Positions 18,549 through 28,338 are shown, numbered from the stretch's first letter. The stretch is 64,000 bases of DNA from Ktedonobacterales bacterium (GCA_027451525.1 DAIDJF010000007.1:48664-112663); one strand, 5' to 3'. Made by a program: numbers and translations. Notes: generated by a model not told the origin, from the sequence alone.

Positions 18549-19405
18549 ATGGGCCAACGACGATAGAGGTAAACGGCATACGTCTCGGCGTCGCATTACA
18601 AGAGGGACAGCAACAGCGAGCGGAGATGCCGACACTTGTATTACTGCATGGCTTTACAGGAAGCGCGACTGGCTGGCATCAGCATATAGACTACTTCGCA
18701 CGGCATGGTGTGCACGTCGCTGCATTAGATATGCTCGGTCACGGGAACTCAGACGCTCCCACAGATGCGCAACGCTACAGCATTGAGCATTGTCGCGCCG
18801 ATATCCTGGCAGCAATGCAAACGCTCAATATCGCTCCCGCCAGCACTATTCTGCTTGGCTATTCGATGGGTGGACGTATCGCTTTGTATAGCGCGCTCTC
18901 CGGCTATTTCCGTGCTCTTATCCTGGAAAGCGCATCGCCCGGCATAGAGGACCATTTTGAACGTTTGCAGCGTCGTAATAGTGATGAAGCACTTGCGCAA
19001 CGCATCGAACGTGAGGGTATCGCCGCCTTTGTCGATTACTGGGAGAATATTCCGTTATTCGCCAGTCAGCAACGTCTACCTGTTTCGCTGCAACAGGCAT
19101 TGCACGCGCAACGTCTGCGCAATCGCGTTGAAGGATTGGCCGGCAGTTTACGCGGCGTTGGCACAGGAGTGCAACCGTCGCTGTGGGACGCGCTAGCCAC
19201 GCTCACGCTTCCGACCTTGCTGCTAGCAGGCAGGCTTGACCAGAAATTTACGGCTATTGCCCAACGTATGCAGCAACTGTTGCCAGATGCGCACTTGCGG
19301 CTTGTCGAGAACGCGGGTCATACGATACACTTAGAGCAACCCGCTATTTTTCAGCAACACGTGCTGACTTTTTGTGAGCAATTGATACAAAATCCGCACG
19401 CATAG
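18545..19405 (+). CDS. menH: 2-succinyl-6-hydroxy-2,4-cyclohexadiene-1-carboxylate synthase MenH
   Basis: A 286-residue alpha/beta hydrolase that eliminates pyruvate from SEPHCHC to give SHCHC. The oxyanion strand LVLLHGFTGSATGWHQH, nucleophile elbow LLGYSMGGRIAL (Ser), the acid region LLAGRLDQKF and the catalytic His in ENAGHTIHLEQP are all in place, and the arginine after the elbow (GGRIAL) is typical of MenH rather than general esterases. Four-base overlap with menD upstream; menB starts 37 bases downstream after AAGAGGAGAT. Confidence 0.92.
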   Translation: MNGPTTIEVNGIRLGVALQEGQQQRAEMPTLVLLHGFTGSATGWHQHIDYFARHGVHVAALDMLGHGNSDAPTDAQRYSIEHCRADILAAMQTLNIAPASTILLGYSMGGRIALYSALSGYFRALILESASPGIEDHFERLQRRNSDEALAQRIEREGIAAFVDYWENIPLFASQQRLPVSLQQALHAQRLRNRVEGLAGSLRGVGTGVQPSLWDALATLTLPTLLLAGRLDQKFTAIAQRMQQLLPDAHLRLVENAGHTIHLEQPAIFQQHVLTFCEQLIQNPHA

Positions 19406-19441
19406 CAACTCATTACATCTATTAAGAGGAGATACAGCGTT

Positions 19442-20263
19442 ATGTCATCAGTAGAGTGGAAAAAGGTTCGAGATTATACGGACATCATTTTTGAAAAAGG
19501 CGACGGCATTGGCAAAATTACGATTAATCGCCCAGAGGTGCGCAATGCCTTCCGTCCAGAGACGCTGGACGAACTGATTGATGCCTTCAACCGCTGCCGC
19601 GACGATCAGGAGATTGGCGTCGTCATTTTCACTGGCGCGGGCACAAAAGCTTTTTGCTCGGGCGGCGATCAGCGCGTGCGCGGCGAAGGCGGTTATGTTG
19701 GTGGCGACGGCGTGCCACGTCTGAACGCCCTGGACCTGCAACGCACGATCAAATATCTGCCCAAACCCGTTATCGCGATGGTCGCGGGCTATGCGATTGG
19801 TGGCGGACACGTCCTGCACCTGCTCTGCGACCTGACCATTGCCGCCGACAATGCGCGTTTTGGACAGACTGGGCCGCGTGTTGGTAGCTTCGATGCTGGC
19901 TGGGGCGCAACCTATATGGCGCGTGTCGTGGGACACAAAAAAGCGCGCGAAATCTGGTATCTCTGCCGCCAGTATGACGCGCAGGAAGCCCTGGATATGG
20001 GACTGGTCAATACAGTAGTGCCCCTTGACCAACTGGAAGAAGAGACGATCAAGTGGGCACAAGAGATTCTGGAGAAAAGTCCGATTGCGATCCGTTTCTT
20101 GAAAGCCGCCTTCAATGCCGATACCGATGGTCTGGCTGGTATTCAGCAGTTGGCAGGTGACGCAACCATGCTTTACTATATGACCGAAGAGGGCAAAGAG
20201 GGCAAAAATGCCTTCCTTGAGAAGCGCAAACCCGATTTCTCACGCTTCCCACGCCTACCTTAA
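19442..20263 (+). CDS. menB: 1,4-dihydroxy-2-naphthoyl-CoA synthase MenB
   Basis: A 273-residue crotonase-fold enzyme that closes the second ring of the naphthoquinone from o-succinylbenzoyl-CoA. Canonical MenB patches: [23 protein letters not shown] followed by the glycine-rich [28 protein letters not shown], and [14 protein letters not shown]. Tyr/Asp positions in these loops fit the active enzyme. It lies ten bases before menC. The family is very conserved and confusion with other crotonases is unlikely. Confidence 0.97.
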   Translation: MSSVEWKKVRDYTDIIFEKGDGIGKITINRPEVRNAFRPETLDELIDAFNRCRDDQEIGVVIFTGAGTKAFCSGGDQRVRGEGGYVGGDGVPRLNALDLQRTIKYLPKPVIAMVAGYAIGGGHVLHLLCDLTIAADNARFGQTGPRVGSFDAGWGATYMARVVGHKKAREIWYLCRQYDAQEALDMGLVNTVVPLDQLEEETIKWAQEILEKSPIAIRFLKAAFNADTDGLAGIQQLAGDATMLYYMTEEGKEGKNAFLEKRKPDFSRFPRLP

Positions 20264-20272
20264 AAGAGAAAC

Positions 20273-21421
20273 ATGGCAAAAACAACAATTTCGGCGATAC
20301 ACTGCTATCCCTATCGCCTCCCTTTCGCCAATAGCTTCACAACCGCACACGGAGCCATGCGCGTGCGTGAGGGCGCGATTGTGGAGGTTGAGACAAGCGC
20401 GGGTATCAGTGGCATCGGTGAGATTGCGCCCCTTCCAGAATTTGGCGGGGGCACACTTGCCGATGCACTCTCATTTATACCCGCAATAACAGACCAACTT
20501 ATCCATCGCCCGTTACCAGATATCCGCAAATGTCTCGCAGACGGAGACATATATAGCAAGCCTTCTTTGGCTATAAGAAGGAGCTTAACCGCGCTCACAT
20601 TTGGTTTTGAGACTGCCCTACTAGATGCGCAAGGGAAACACGAGCTATGTTCTGTCAGCACACTGCTTGTAGGGACCGATGGACCGCGTCCGCGTACACA
20701 TATTCCCGTTAATGCTGTTGTGGGTATTCCGTCTATCGCGATGGCTGTAGAGGCCGCACAACAGGCGGAGAGGCGCGGTTTCGGCTGTGTCAAGCTGAAA
20801 GTGGGCAACATGGCACACGCCACGCAAGAGGTTGAGCGCATCAAAGCTGTACGGCTGGCACTCGCGCCCGCTACAAGTTTGCGCTTGGATGCAAACGAGG
20901 CGTGGACATTACACGAGGCGACAGACATTCTCGAGCAGTGTGCTGATTGCGCTATTGAATATATCGAACAACCGCTAAAAGCCGCTGATCTGACTGGCAT
21001 GCGCCTGCTACGAGAACGTACGCAAATACCACTGGCTGCTGACGAGGCAATCCATGATCTGGCAAGCCTCAAGCGTGTTATCGCGGAGAAAGCAGCGGAT
21101 GTTGTGATTATCAAGCCACAACTTGCGGGAGGACTCCACACCATTCAGCGTATGCTCAATACAGCGGAACAGCATGGTTTGCAGTGCGTCTTCACAACAA
21201 CGATTGAAGCGGGCATCAGTCTTGCCGCGACAGTCCATCTGGCGGCAACCGCGCCCGCGGTGACACGAGCTTGTGGTCTCGCAACCAGTGTACTACAGGT
21301 CGATGATCTTTTGCAAACTGAAATTGGCATTCACAACGGACAGATCAGCGTTCCCACTAGCGCGGGTCTGGGCGTAGAGTTAGATAGAGTCGCATTAGAG
21401 AAATATAGATATACACCATGA
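20273..21421 (+). CDS. menC: o-succinylbenzoate synthase MenC (enolase superfamily)
   Basis: A 382-residue enolase-superfamily enzyme that dehydrates SHCHC to o-succinylbenzoate. The catalytic lysine pair is in CVKLKVG (KxK); metal ligands are in RLDANEAW (Asp), YIEQPL (Glu) and LAADEAIHD (Asp); the opposite lysine is in VVIIKPQLAGG. This is the same fold as dipeptide epimerases, so the name depends on the men context, which is strong. Its last four bases overlap the start of menE (ATGA). The middle contains an unusual low-similarity insertion at about residues 88-105 (YSKPSLAIRRSLT), within normal variation. Confidence 0.92.
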   Translation: MAKTTISAIHCYPYRLPFANSFTTAHGAMRVREGAIVEVETSAGISGIGEIAPLPEFGGGTLADALSFIPAITDQLIHRPLPDIRKCLADGDIYSKPSLAIRRSLTALTFGFETALLDAQGKHELCSVSTLLVGTDGPRPRTHIPVNAVVGIPSIAMAVEAAQQAERRGFGCVKLKVGNMAHATQEVERIKAVRLALAPATSLRLDANEAWTLHEATDILEQCADCAIEYIEQPLKAADLTGMRLLRERTQIPLAADEAIHDLASLKRVIAEKAADVVIIKPQLAGGLHTIQRMLNTAEQHGLQCVFTTTIEAGISLAATVHLAATAPAVTRACGLATSVLQVDDLLQTEIGIHNGQISVPTSAGLGVELDRVALEKYRYTP

Positions 21422-22956
21422 ACCCAACATACCTTCCCGATTGGCTCACACGTTGCGCGCAGAACCATCCTGACCAACTCGCGCTCAAAGATCAGCACAC
21501 AAGCTGGAGCTTTGCCGAACTGGATCACCGCGTGACACGTCTCGCTCGTCAGCTTGCCAGCATAGGCGTTAAGGCTGATGAACGCATTGCATTACTAGCA
21601 GCAAATGGCCTATCCTATGTCACATGTGTCCACGCGCTTACGCGACTGGGAGCTATTCTCGTGCCGCTCAACACGCGCCTGACATGCGATGAACTATGCT
21701 GGCAACTGCGCGACGTGCGCGCTATGCTGTTACTGCATGATGATACCTGGGCAACACGTGCCCACGAGGTCAAGCAGGAGTTACCTGAAATCCACTGTGC
21801 GGCGTTGGAAGAACAGGCATACGAAGATGAGCTTATCGTCGCCCAACAGCCAGAAGCCCCCATTGAGTTGCGCACGCTGATTGATCTGGATGCAACACAG
21901 GCAATCATGTATACATCAGGCACGACAGGCCATCCAAAGGGTGCACTCATCACCTACGGTATGCAGTGGTGGAATGCCATCGGTTCGGCTTTAAACCTGG
22001 GACATAGCGGTGATGATTGCTGGCTGGCTTGCATGCCCTTTTTCCACATCGGCGGTCTTTCAATCCTCATGCGCAGCGTCATTTACGGCATTAGCGTGAT
22101 TATCCACCAAAAATTCGATGCACACGAGGTCAATCGCGCAATTCGTGAAGAGCGCGTGACGATTATCTCCGTCGTCGCGATCATGCTACAGCGCATGTTA
22201 AACGTACTTGATGCTGAAACGGGCAACAATGCGCATGGCACACACTATCCCGCGACATTGCGCTGTGTACTGCTCGGCGGCGGTCCCGCTCCTCAACCGC
22301 TTTTAGAAGACTGCGCGGCACGTGCTATCCCCGTTGTGCAGACCTATGGCCTGACCGAAGCCTGTTCGCAGGCTGTCACGCTTGCCCCAGAGGATGCCCT
22401 ACGCAAGCTCGGCTCAGCAGGTCGCCCACTCGCTCCCGTGCAACTGCGTATCATACACGATGGACAGGAAGTGCCAGCGGGTGAGAGCGGCGAAATTTTC
22501 CTGAAAGGACCGACCATCACCCCTGGCTATGCTGATCGGCCAGAAGCAACCGCAAAGGCATTGCGCGATGGTTGGCTGGCAACAGGCGACCTCGGCTATC
22601 TGGACAGCGATGGCTATCTCTACGTGCTTGACCGCCGCTCTGACCTGATTATCTCTGGTGGAGAGAACGTCTATCCTGCCGAAATCGAGGCCATTCTGCT
22701 CTCTCACCCGGCGGTTGCCGAGGCGGGCGTGTGTGGTCAAAGCGACGCGCAGTGGGGGCAGGTTCCTATCGCCTTTGTATGTCTACACGCCCAGCACACA
22801 GTCACAAGCGCGGCATTAATGGAGTATGCCACACAACGGCTGGCACGCTATAAGCAGCCACGCAACATTTATATCGTCACACAACTGCCACGCAACTCAT
22901 CGGGCAAACTGCTCAGGCGCGAACTGCCAAAGCTGCTCGCGGAGGCTCAACGCTAA
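21418..22956 (+). CDS. menE: o-succinylbenzoate-CoA ligase MenE
   Basis: A 512-residue adenylate-forming ligase activating o-succinylbenzoate with CoA. P-loop-like motif AIMYTSGTTGHPKGALIT, VQTYGLTEACSQAVTL (A5), GWLATGDLGYLDSDGYLYV (A7), DRRSDLIISGGENVYPAEIE (A8) and the catalytic lysine near the end in PRNSSGKLLRREL are all there. It ends the six-gene men operon (F-D-H-B-C-E). menA, the thioesterase and the final methyltransferase are not in this window. Converges on the next gene with seven bases between stops. Confidence 0.94.
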   Translation: MNPTYLPDWLTRCAQNHPDQLALKDQHTSWSFAELDHRVTRLARQLASIGVKADERIALLAANGLSYVTCVHALTRLGAILVPLNTRLTCDELCWQLRDVRAMLLLHDDTWATRAHEVKQELPEIHCAALEEQAYEDELIVAQQPEAPIELRTLIDLDATQAIMYTSGTTGHPKGALITYGMQWWNAIGSALNLGHSGDDCWLACMPFFHIGGLSILMRSVIYGISVIIHQKFDAHEVNRAIREERVTIISVVAIMLQRMLNVLDAETGNNAHGTHYPATLRCVLLGGGPAPQPLLEDCAARAIPVVQTYGLTEACSQAVTLAPEDALRKLGSAGRPLAPVQLRIIHDGQEVPAGESGEIFLKGPTITPGYADRPEATAKALRDGWLATGDLGYLDSDGYLYVLDRRSDLIISGGENVYPAEIEAILLSHPAVAEAGVCGQSDAQWGQVPIAFVCLHAQHTVTSAALMEYATQRLARYKQPRNIYIVTQLPRNSSGKLLRRELPKLLAEAQR

Positions 22957-22963
22957 CAGAGCA

Positions 22964-23695
22964 TCATATGCCATAAAAGGCATAGAACAGCTCGATAGGA
23001 GCTTCAACAATCAGCATCTGATAGGGGAAACATTGCTCTTGCTGTTCAATTATGCGCAACTGGCTCACCCGCTTTAAGAAGAGGTCAGCCAGTTGCTGAT
23101 TTATTCGCTCATCACGACGCAAGAACTGACCCCACAATCCACGCCCAATCAGACTGAGTCTACTGGCGCGTGCTGACTCCCCGTACTCCTTCGGAAAGAG
23201 GCGCGTGTATGCCTCGCGGTTATAAAGCCAGGACGAACCGATAACTTTCTGTGCATCGGGATGAAAGCGTTTGATATGTGCGTACATGGAGCGCAGGTCA
23301 GCAATACGTGCATCTTTGCGCAGATGGCTTAATGGGCCATAGCCGGAAAAATCCAGATTGGAAAAATGCATGTGAATAACCTGCTGCTCAGAGGCATATT
23401 CATAGGAGAAGCAGCCCCAGCGCGGCGTATTATATGAGGGAATGGTATCGGCAGCATAGCGTTCAAGATAGTATTGATATGTCCAATGTACATCTTCTTC
23501 AGTCTGTTTCAAGCCCTGCACGTATGCCTGCCAGACAGGATGCACAGGATCGAGACTCCAATCCAGGCCAAAGATGCGATAGAGTGCGGTATTCCGTAAG
23601 ATAGCTTCCGCGTATAGCTGCGATGAAATCTCGCTTGTTTTGCGCGCAAAGGCTATCTGGATAGCAAAAAATTCCTCTGGATATGGGTGTTGCAT
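22964..23695 (-). CDS. Conserved protein of unknown function
   Basis: A 243-residue soluble protein I cannot name. It is rich in aromatic residues and arginine, has no signal peptide or membrane helix, and carries patches that look conserved: IFGLDWSLDP, SYEYASEQQVIHMHFSNLD, SSWLYNREAYTRLFP and GRGLWGQFLRRD. The mixture of H, W and R-rich loops suggests an enzyme-like fold, but no known catalytic motif is visible. ATG at 23695 follows AAGGAGTGATAC on the reverse strand, a strong ribosome site. Convergent with menE and divergent from the oxidoreductase at 23825. Confidence 0.7.
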   Translation of the reverse strand: MQHPYPEEFFAIQIAFARKTSEISSQLYAEAILRNTALYRIFGLDWSLDPVHPVWQAYVQGLKQTEEDVHWTYQYYLERYAADTIPSYNTPRWGCFSYEYASEQQVIHMHFSNLDFSGYGPLSHLRKDARIADLRSMYAHIKRFHPDAQKVIGSSWLYNREAYTRLFPKEYGESARASRLSLIGRGLWGQFLRRDERINQQLADLFLKRVSQLRIIEQQEQCFPYQMLIVEAPIELFYAFYGI

Positions 23696-23824
23696 GTATC
23701 ACTCCTTCCAATGATAGCACAGTGCTCGCGCGCAACTTTTTTGCCATTGGTTTGGCGTGCTATACTGCTTATACAAGCGTGACCTACTATAGATCACTCA
23801 TCAAACGAGATAGAGGTAAAGCTG

Positions 23825-24835
23825 ATGAAGGCAATTGTTTTACATCGCGTCGGTGAGCCAGAAGACCTACACCTGGAAAATGTCGCGGACCCCACACCCG
23901 CGCCAGGTGAAGTTGTCGTGCGTCTGCGCGCGGCGGCACTCAATCACCGCGACCTGTATATTTGTCGCGGACAATACGCTGGTCTGCGTTTTCCTATTAT
24001 ACCCGGTTCTGACGGTGTTGGCGAGATTGCCGCGCTTGGTAATGGCGTCGAGAATCTCAAAGTCGGCGATCAGGTTATCATCAACCCAAGCATCAACTGG
24101 GGCAATAACCCGCGTGTGCAGGGGCCAGATTTCCGTATTCTCGGCTTGCCAGATAATGGCACGCTGGCGCAATTGGTCAAAGTGCCCGCGCAAAACGTGC
24201 TACCACGTCCGGCAGGTCTCTCAGATGAAGAGGTTGCAGCGATTCCACTGGCTGGTCTCACAGCCTATCGCGCAGTTGTAACACGGGGAGAACTACAGGC
24301 GGGAGAGACGGTCTTGGTTCTAGGTATCGGCGGCGGCGTTGCCACATTTGCCCTCATGATCGCCAAACAGCTAGGAGCACGTGTGCTGGTGACTTCCGGT
24401 AGCGAAGAGAAAATCGCGCGTGCCCGTGCGCTCGGTGCAGAAGAGGGTTTCAACTACAAGACCACCAACTGGGTGAAGGCTGTACAGGCAGCAACAGGCG
24501 GCCAGGGACCAGACCTGATTATCGACGGCACGGGCGGTCAAACGTTTGATCTGGCCCTTGATGCCGCGCGTCCCGGCGGGCGTATCGTCAATTATGGTGC
24601 GACAACGGGCGTTGTACCAGAGGTTGCTGTGCGCCGTATCTTCTGGAAACAGCTAGATGTACGTGGCTCAACCATGGGCTCGCCCGCCGATTTTCGTGCC
24701 ATGCTCTCCCTCTTCGGCGAAGGTAAACTGCGCCCGATGGTTGATCGCGTCTTCCCACTTGCAGAAACAGGGGCCGCGCTCAAACATATGGACCACGCAG
24801 CGCAATTCGGCAAAATTGTCCTCAAAATAGAGTAG
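23825..24835 (+). CDS. MDR-family quinone oxidoreductase/zinc-independent alcohol dehydrogenase-like
   Basis: A 336-residue medium-chain dehydrogenase/reductase. GroES-like N-terminal domain (LNHRDLYICRGQY, then IIPGSDGVGEI) and a Rossmann domain with VLVLGIGGGVATFALMIAKQLGARV. The usual catalytic zinc ligands are not evident (the Cys position reads NHRDLYICRG and the His-Glu pair is SDGVGE), so the protein resembles the YogA/quinone reductase branch that uses NADPH on unsaturated carbonyls. Ends KIVLKIE as in that family. Spacing to the divergent unknown gene is about 130 bases. It is followed by the nested inverted-repeat element. Confidence 0.88.
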   Translation: MKAIVLHRVGEPEDLHLENVADPTPAPGEVVVRLRAAALNHRDLYICRGQYAGLRFPIIPGSDGVGEIAALGNGVENLKVGDQVIINPSINWGNNPRVQGPDFRILGLPDNGTLAQLVKVPAQNVLPRPAGLSDEEVAAIPLAGLTAYRAVVTRGELQAGETVLVLGIGGGVATFALMIAKQLGARVLVTSGSEEKIARARALGAEEGFNYKTTNWVKAVQAATGGQGPDLIIDGTGGQTFDLALDAARPGGRIVNYGATTGVVPEVAVRRIFWKQLDVRGSTMGSPADFRAMLSLFGEGKLRPMVDRVFPLAETGAALKHMDHAAQFGKIVLKIE

Positions 24836-25308
24836 AGACCGCTTCATCACGTTTAACATTTAATGCATGGGCGTGATAATCGTATTCAACAAAATAATGT
24901 AAATATGGTGTAGGGGCGTGATGAATCACGCCCTTGTCCTGCGTCACACGGCCCCCCAGGCGGATTGGCGCACGGGCAGGGCGTGATTGAATCACGCCCC
25001 CACACCACCATGTGATATGTTCGCTTTCATTTTTAAACGCCGTAATCGTTCTATACACATATCTAAGATATTTCATATACATAAATATAATTTATCACAT
25101 CATACAAATTCTCATTTCTTATTGAATACGATTATCACGTACAATACAATAATTTGCCGCTTTTCGGGGATAAAATATTATCATCTCCTTCGTTCAATCA
25201 CCATGTAGTGAAACGGATTGGCTGAGTCAGGCGTTCTAAAGAAAAGAGGCTAACGGCAATTGCGTCGCAACGCTGTATACGCAATAACCAAGAAGGATGT
25301 ACCAACCA
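24836..25308. other. Intergenic region occupied mostly by a nested inverted-repeat element
   Basis: A 470-base AT-rich gap without a credible gene. Most of it is the 268-base element at 24872-25139. The rest (25140-25308) is plain leader sequence for the next gene, ending in AGAAGG at 25291-25296. Confidence 0.6.
24872..25139. mobile_element. Candidate MITE: nested inverted-repeat element
   Basis: Outer perfect 18-base inverted repeats (CGTGATAATCGTATTCAA at 24872-24889 and its complement at 25122-25139). Inside, a second dyad of 16/17 matches begins TGGTGTAGGGGCGTGAT (24906-24922) and ends at 24991-25007, and each of its arms contains its own small palindrome around GGCGTGATxGAATCACGCC. No coding capacity. 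The GTAGGGGCG...CGCCCC ends recall dispersed palindromic repeats in cyanobacteria and Chloroflexota. Calling it mobile is inference. Confidence 0.5.
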
Positions 25309-26103
25309 ATGTCAAGCAATCCATTTGAAGTTCTCTCATCTTACACATCACATGATGCAATTCGCATCGTACCACTATACAGTCAAGTAGGGGCAAAAAC
25401 GACTACAGCAGGCGCATCGCCACAACTCGTCTACAACAACGGCCCGCTCCTGAACAATGTGCAGGTTTTCACCATCTTTTGGGGTAGCGCATGGCAACAG
25501 GCTCCCATGAGCGACATGCTCCAGAAGATCAACGCCTTCTTTGACTACATCCTGACCAGCCCACTCATGGATCAACTCGCAGAATACAGCACGCCCCAGC
25601 AGACTATCGGGCAGGGTAGCCATATTGGAACAACAACGCTGACAACTGACCCCGGCACAACGGTGGCCGATAGTGCCATCCAACAAATGTTACAAGATGC
25701 TATCGCCAATAACAGTGCCTTTCCTCAACCGACAGCCAATACCCTTTATTTCGTCTATCTCCCGTCAGGAACCGCAGTCACGCAGGGAGGCTCAAGTTCA
25801 TGCCAGTCCTTCTGCGGTTACCATGATGCCATCAGTGGACAAGGACAAAATCAACAGATTTTCTACGCCGTTATGCCTTATCCCGACTGCAGTGGTTGCG
25901 TGAGCAATCTCGCACCTTTCGACGCGCTGACCGCAACCAGCTCACACGAACTGTGTGAAGCCGTGACAGACCCCATTCCTGGACAGGGCTGGTACGACCA
26001 GAGCAATGGCGAGATTGGCGATATCTGCGCGTGGCAAATGAAACAGGTAGGTAACTACACCGTACAAAAAGAATGGTCGAATAACGCCAATTCGTGCATT
26101 TAG
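25309..26103 (+). CDS. Unknown protein with conserved HELxEAVTDP motif, possible metal-dependent hydrolase
   Basis: About 264 residues, no clear signal peptide. Beginning around residue 40 the text VQVFTIFWGSAW, then TLYFVYLPSG, and a cysteine-containing loop (SSSCQSFCGYHD, YPDCSGCVSN) lead to the block ATSSHELCEAVTDP and, 18 residues on, NGEIGDICAW. I recall similar H-E-x-x-E-A-x-T-D-P proteins as secreted or surface proteins of unknown role in actinobacteria and fungi; HExxE plus a downstream Glu-Asp could bind metal, but it is not a classical HExxH peptidase. ATG at 25309 sits 12 bases after AGAAGG; an ATG at 25297 abuts that site and is less likely. A perfect terminator follows. Confidence 0.65.
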   Translation: MSSNPFEVLSSYTSHDAIRIVPLYSQVGAKTTTAGASPQLVYNNGPLLNNVQVFTIFWGSAWQQAPMSDMLQKINAFFDYILTSPLMDQLAEYSTPQQTIGQGSHIGTTTLTTDPGTTVADSAIQQMLQDAIANNSAFPQPTANTLYFVYLPSGTAVTQGGSSSCQSFCGYHDAISGQGQNQQIFYAVMPYPDCSGCVSNLAPFDALTATSSHELCEAVTDPIPGQGWYDQSNGEIGDICAWQMKQVGNYTVQKEWSNNANSCI

Positions 26104-26111
26104 TCAGCAGA

Positions 26112-26149
26112 ATAGCTGTAAAACTGAGAAAACTCAGTTTTACAGCTAT
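26112..26149. terminator. Bidirectional terminator hairpin
   Basis: ATAGCTGTAAAACTGAG (26112-26128) pairs perfectly with CTCAGTTTTACAGCTAT (26133-26149) around an AAAA loop, in the 50-base gap between two convergent stop codons (26103 and 26156). Confidence 0.82.
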
Positions 26150-26155
26150 CTCATC

Positions 26156-27352
26156 CTATCCTTCTAATGCCTGTTTACCGAGCATGGTAATTGTTGCATC
26201 GTCCATGGGCGGGTTGGAGAGTCCTGCACGCACATCGCGGTAGTAACGCTGCATCGGCGATTGCAGTGAGAGAGCCGCAGCACCGACAAGACGCATCGCC
26301 AGATCAACAACCTCAACTGCGTGGTTCGTGACCAGATATTTGACGGCGGCACAATCGCTGGCGGAAACACTCGTGGGACTGCTGGAGAATTGCGCTGAGA
26401 GACCATAGAGCAGTGCCCGACTCTCTGTCAACAGCAGTTCCATCTTTGCTGCCTTCTCTTGAATATGCGGCACGCTAGAGATTGGCTTATCCAGCGAATT
26501 CGGACGCCGCTGACGCGCAAAGCGAATCGCCTCATTGCGCGCACCTTCCGCGATACCATGATAGACAGCAGTGGTCACCATCTGCCACGCGGCAACCTGA
26601 TTCTGTACAGCGGGATTGGTCGGAATTTGGGCATCGACATGGTAGTTGGCAGGTACATGTACATCCTCAAGCACAAGATCATTGCTGCCAGAGCCACGCA
26701 TCGCGACCGTGTTCCATGTAAACTCGACATGCACACCCGGCATATCGCGCGTTACCAGGATTGTGCCACGCTCGCCCTTCAATGGTGGTAGATTTGCCTC
26801 TGCGCCTGCCTCGTCTTCAAGCGTGCAATTGACCAGAAAATGCGTGAGAACGGGACTGCCGGTAGTATATGTCTTGCGCCCACTGATAATCCACGAGCCA
26901 TCGCGTTGCCGTCGCGCTATAGTGGCGAAGCGGCCCCCACGACTAGGGCTGCCCGTTGCAGGCTCAGAGGCGGCAGTGTTGATGATCGCGCCATCTTGCA
27001 CAACAGCCTGACAAATCTGCGCAAACAGCTCGTTTGATCCGGTGACATTCACCCCCAGACGGACGATATTCGCGAGATGCATACTCATCACTAGCGCGGT
27101 CGCACCATCCCCTTGCGCCAGACGTTGTTGCGCCAAGACGGCTTCAAGCAGGTCTGCTCCCAAGCCACCAAAGTCGCGCGGCACGGGCAAACGCAGATAG
27201 CCTGCCTGCTGCAAATCTTTATAATTTTCATAGGGGAAACTGCCCTCCCACTCATGCGCGGCGGCACGTTGGGCAAAAGTATCGGCAAGTTCACCTGCCA
27301 TTGTTACCAGTTGTTTCTGACGATCAGTTAACGGATACGCTGGAAAAGTCAT
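26156..27352 (-). CDS. Acyl-CoA dehydrogenase-like flavoenzyme (type-2/DszC-like C-terminus)
   Basis: A 398-residue FAD enzyme of the acyl-CoA dehydrogenase fold. N-terminal helical domain, then the flavin-contacting middle with INTAASEPATGSPSRGG and WIISGRKTYTTGSP, then a helical C-terminal domain ending RYYRDVRAGLSNPPMDDATI. The classical C-terminal catalytic Glu in a 'YEGTxE' loop is replaced by NPPMDD, as in the branch related to DszC and HsaA oxygenases, so it may not be a simple beta-oxidation dehydrogenase. It is the last gene of a leftward group after the dehalogenase (60-base gap) and the kinase-like gene. Confidence 0.87.
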   Translation of the reverse strand: MTFPAYPLTDRQKQLVTMAGELADTFAQRAAAHEWEGSFPYENYKDLQQAGYLRLPVPRDFGGLGADLLEAVLAQQRLAQGDGATALVMSMHLANIVRLGVNVTGSNELFAQICQAVVQDGAIINTAASEPATGSPSRGGRFATIARRQRDGSWIISGRKTYTTGSPVLTHFLVNCTLEDEAGAEANLPPLKGERGTILVTRDMPGVHVEFTWNTVAMRGSGSNDLVLEDVHVPANYHVDAQIPTNPAVQNQVAAWQMVTTAVYHGIAEGARNEAIRFARQRRPNSLDKPISSVPHIQEKAAKMELLLTESRALLYGLSAQFSSSPTSVSASDCAAVKYLVTNHAVEVVDLAMRLVGAAALSLQSPMQRYYRDVRAGLSNPPMDDATITMLGKQALEG

Positions 27353-27412
27353 GAAATGTTTGCTCCTGATTGCTGTGTTACTATTGCTCTGTTTATCTAT
27401 TCAAAATAACTA

Positions 27413-28300
27413 TTAGGACAGAGACGCTAAGAAAGCGGCAATTGCCTGTCCGATCTCATGTGGCGCGTCTTCCTGGATAAAGTGAATGCCACGCACCGTC
27501 ACCTCGCGCTGATTGGGCCAACTGCGACAAAATTCGCGTTGCGCTCCAGTCAGGATAGAACCGGGATCAGCATTGATAAACAGTTTGGGCAGCGGACTGG
27601 TCGCCAGCCACTGCGCGTAGTTCGCGACAAGTTGCACAACATCGGCAGGCTCCCCAGCGACGGGGATCTCACGAGGCCACGTGAGTGTGGGACGGCGCGA
27701 CTCTCCCGCTTCCTGATAGGGACGGCGATAGACCGCCATCTCTTCCGGCGTCAAACCGCGCAAAACGCTGGAAGGCAGGATGCGCTCCACAAAGACATTC
27801 TTTTGTAAGACGATCTCCTCACCCGCAAGAGAACGCAGTGCCTGAAATATCTTGCGCGCATTCTCAGGCCACTCTTCCCACGTGACAGGACGCACAATAG
27901 CCTCCATATAAACGATAGCGCGAATCTGCTCAGGATGACAATACGCGCGGTGAAACCCTAATGCCGATCCCCAATCATGCACAACCAGCACCACGTTCTC
28001 TGTCAAGTTCAACGCTTCAAACCAGGCATCAAGATAACGGATATGATCTGCCAGGCGATACGAACCATTGGGAGCTTTGCCAGACTCGCCCATACCGACC
28101 AGGTCGGGTGCAAGACAACGCCCCAATCCACTCAGATGAGGAATAATATTGCGCCAGAGATAGGAAGAAGTGGGATTGCCATGCAAAAAGACGATGGGCG
28201 CGCCTGTGCCCTCATCGACATAAGCCATTTCTGTATCCAGCACGCGCACACGTTTCCGTTGATAGGGGTCATGCGCTGAAATATCTGTTTGCAATGACAT
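27413..28300 (-). CDS. Haloalkane dehalogenase, HLD-II (DhaA/LinB-like)
   Basis: A 295-residue alpha/beta hydrolase. The oxyanion-hole motif [17 protein letters not shown] supplies the halide-binding Asn; the nucleophile elbow is [15 protein letters not shown] (Asp then Trp); the HLD-II-type acid Glu is in [11 protein letters not shown]; the catalytic His is in [10 protein letters not shown]. All five catalytic-pentad positions of DhaA-type enzymes are present. Length is normal. It sits between a phosphotransferase-like kinase gene and an acyl-CoA dehydrogenase-like gene on the same strand, which hints at a role in breakdown of a particular halogenated or otherwise substituted compound. Confidence 0.9.
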   Translation of the reverse strand: MSLQTDISAHDPYQRKRVRVLDTEMAYVDEGTGAPIVFLHGNPTSSYLWRNIIPHLSGLGRCLAPDLVGMGESGKAPNGSYRLADHIRYLDAWFEALNLTENVVLVVHDWGSALGFHRAYCHPEQIRAIVYMEAIVRPVTWEEWPENARKIFQALRSLAGEEIVLQKNVFVERILPSSVLRGLTPEEMAVYRRPYQEAGESRRPTLTWPREIPVAGEPADVVQLVANYAQWLATSPLPKLFINADPGSILTGAQREFCRSWPNQREVTVRGIHFIQEDAPHEIGQAIAAFLASLS

Positions 28301-28338
28301 GTGATCTGCTCACTTTCTTTCAAAACGAACAAAAACAG

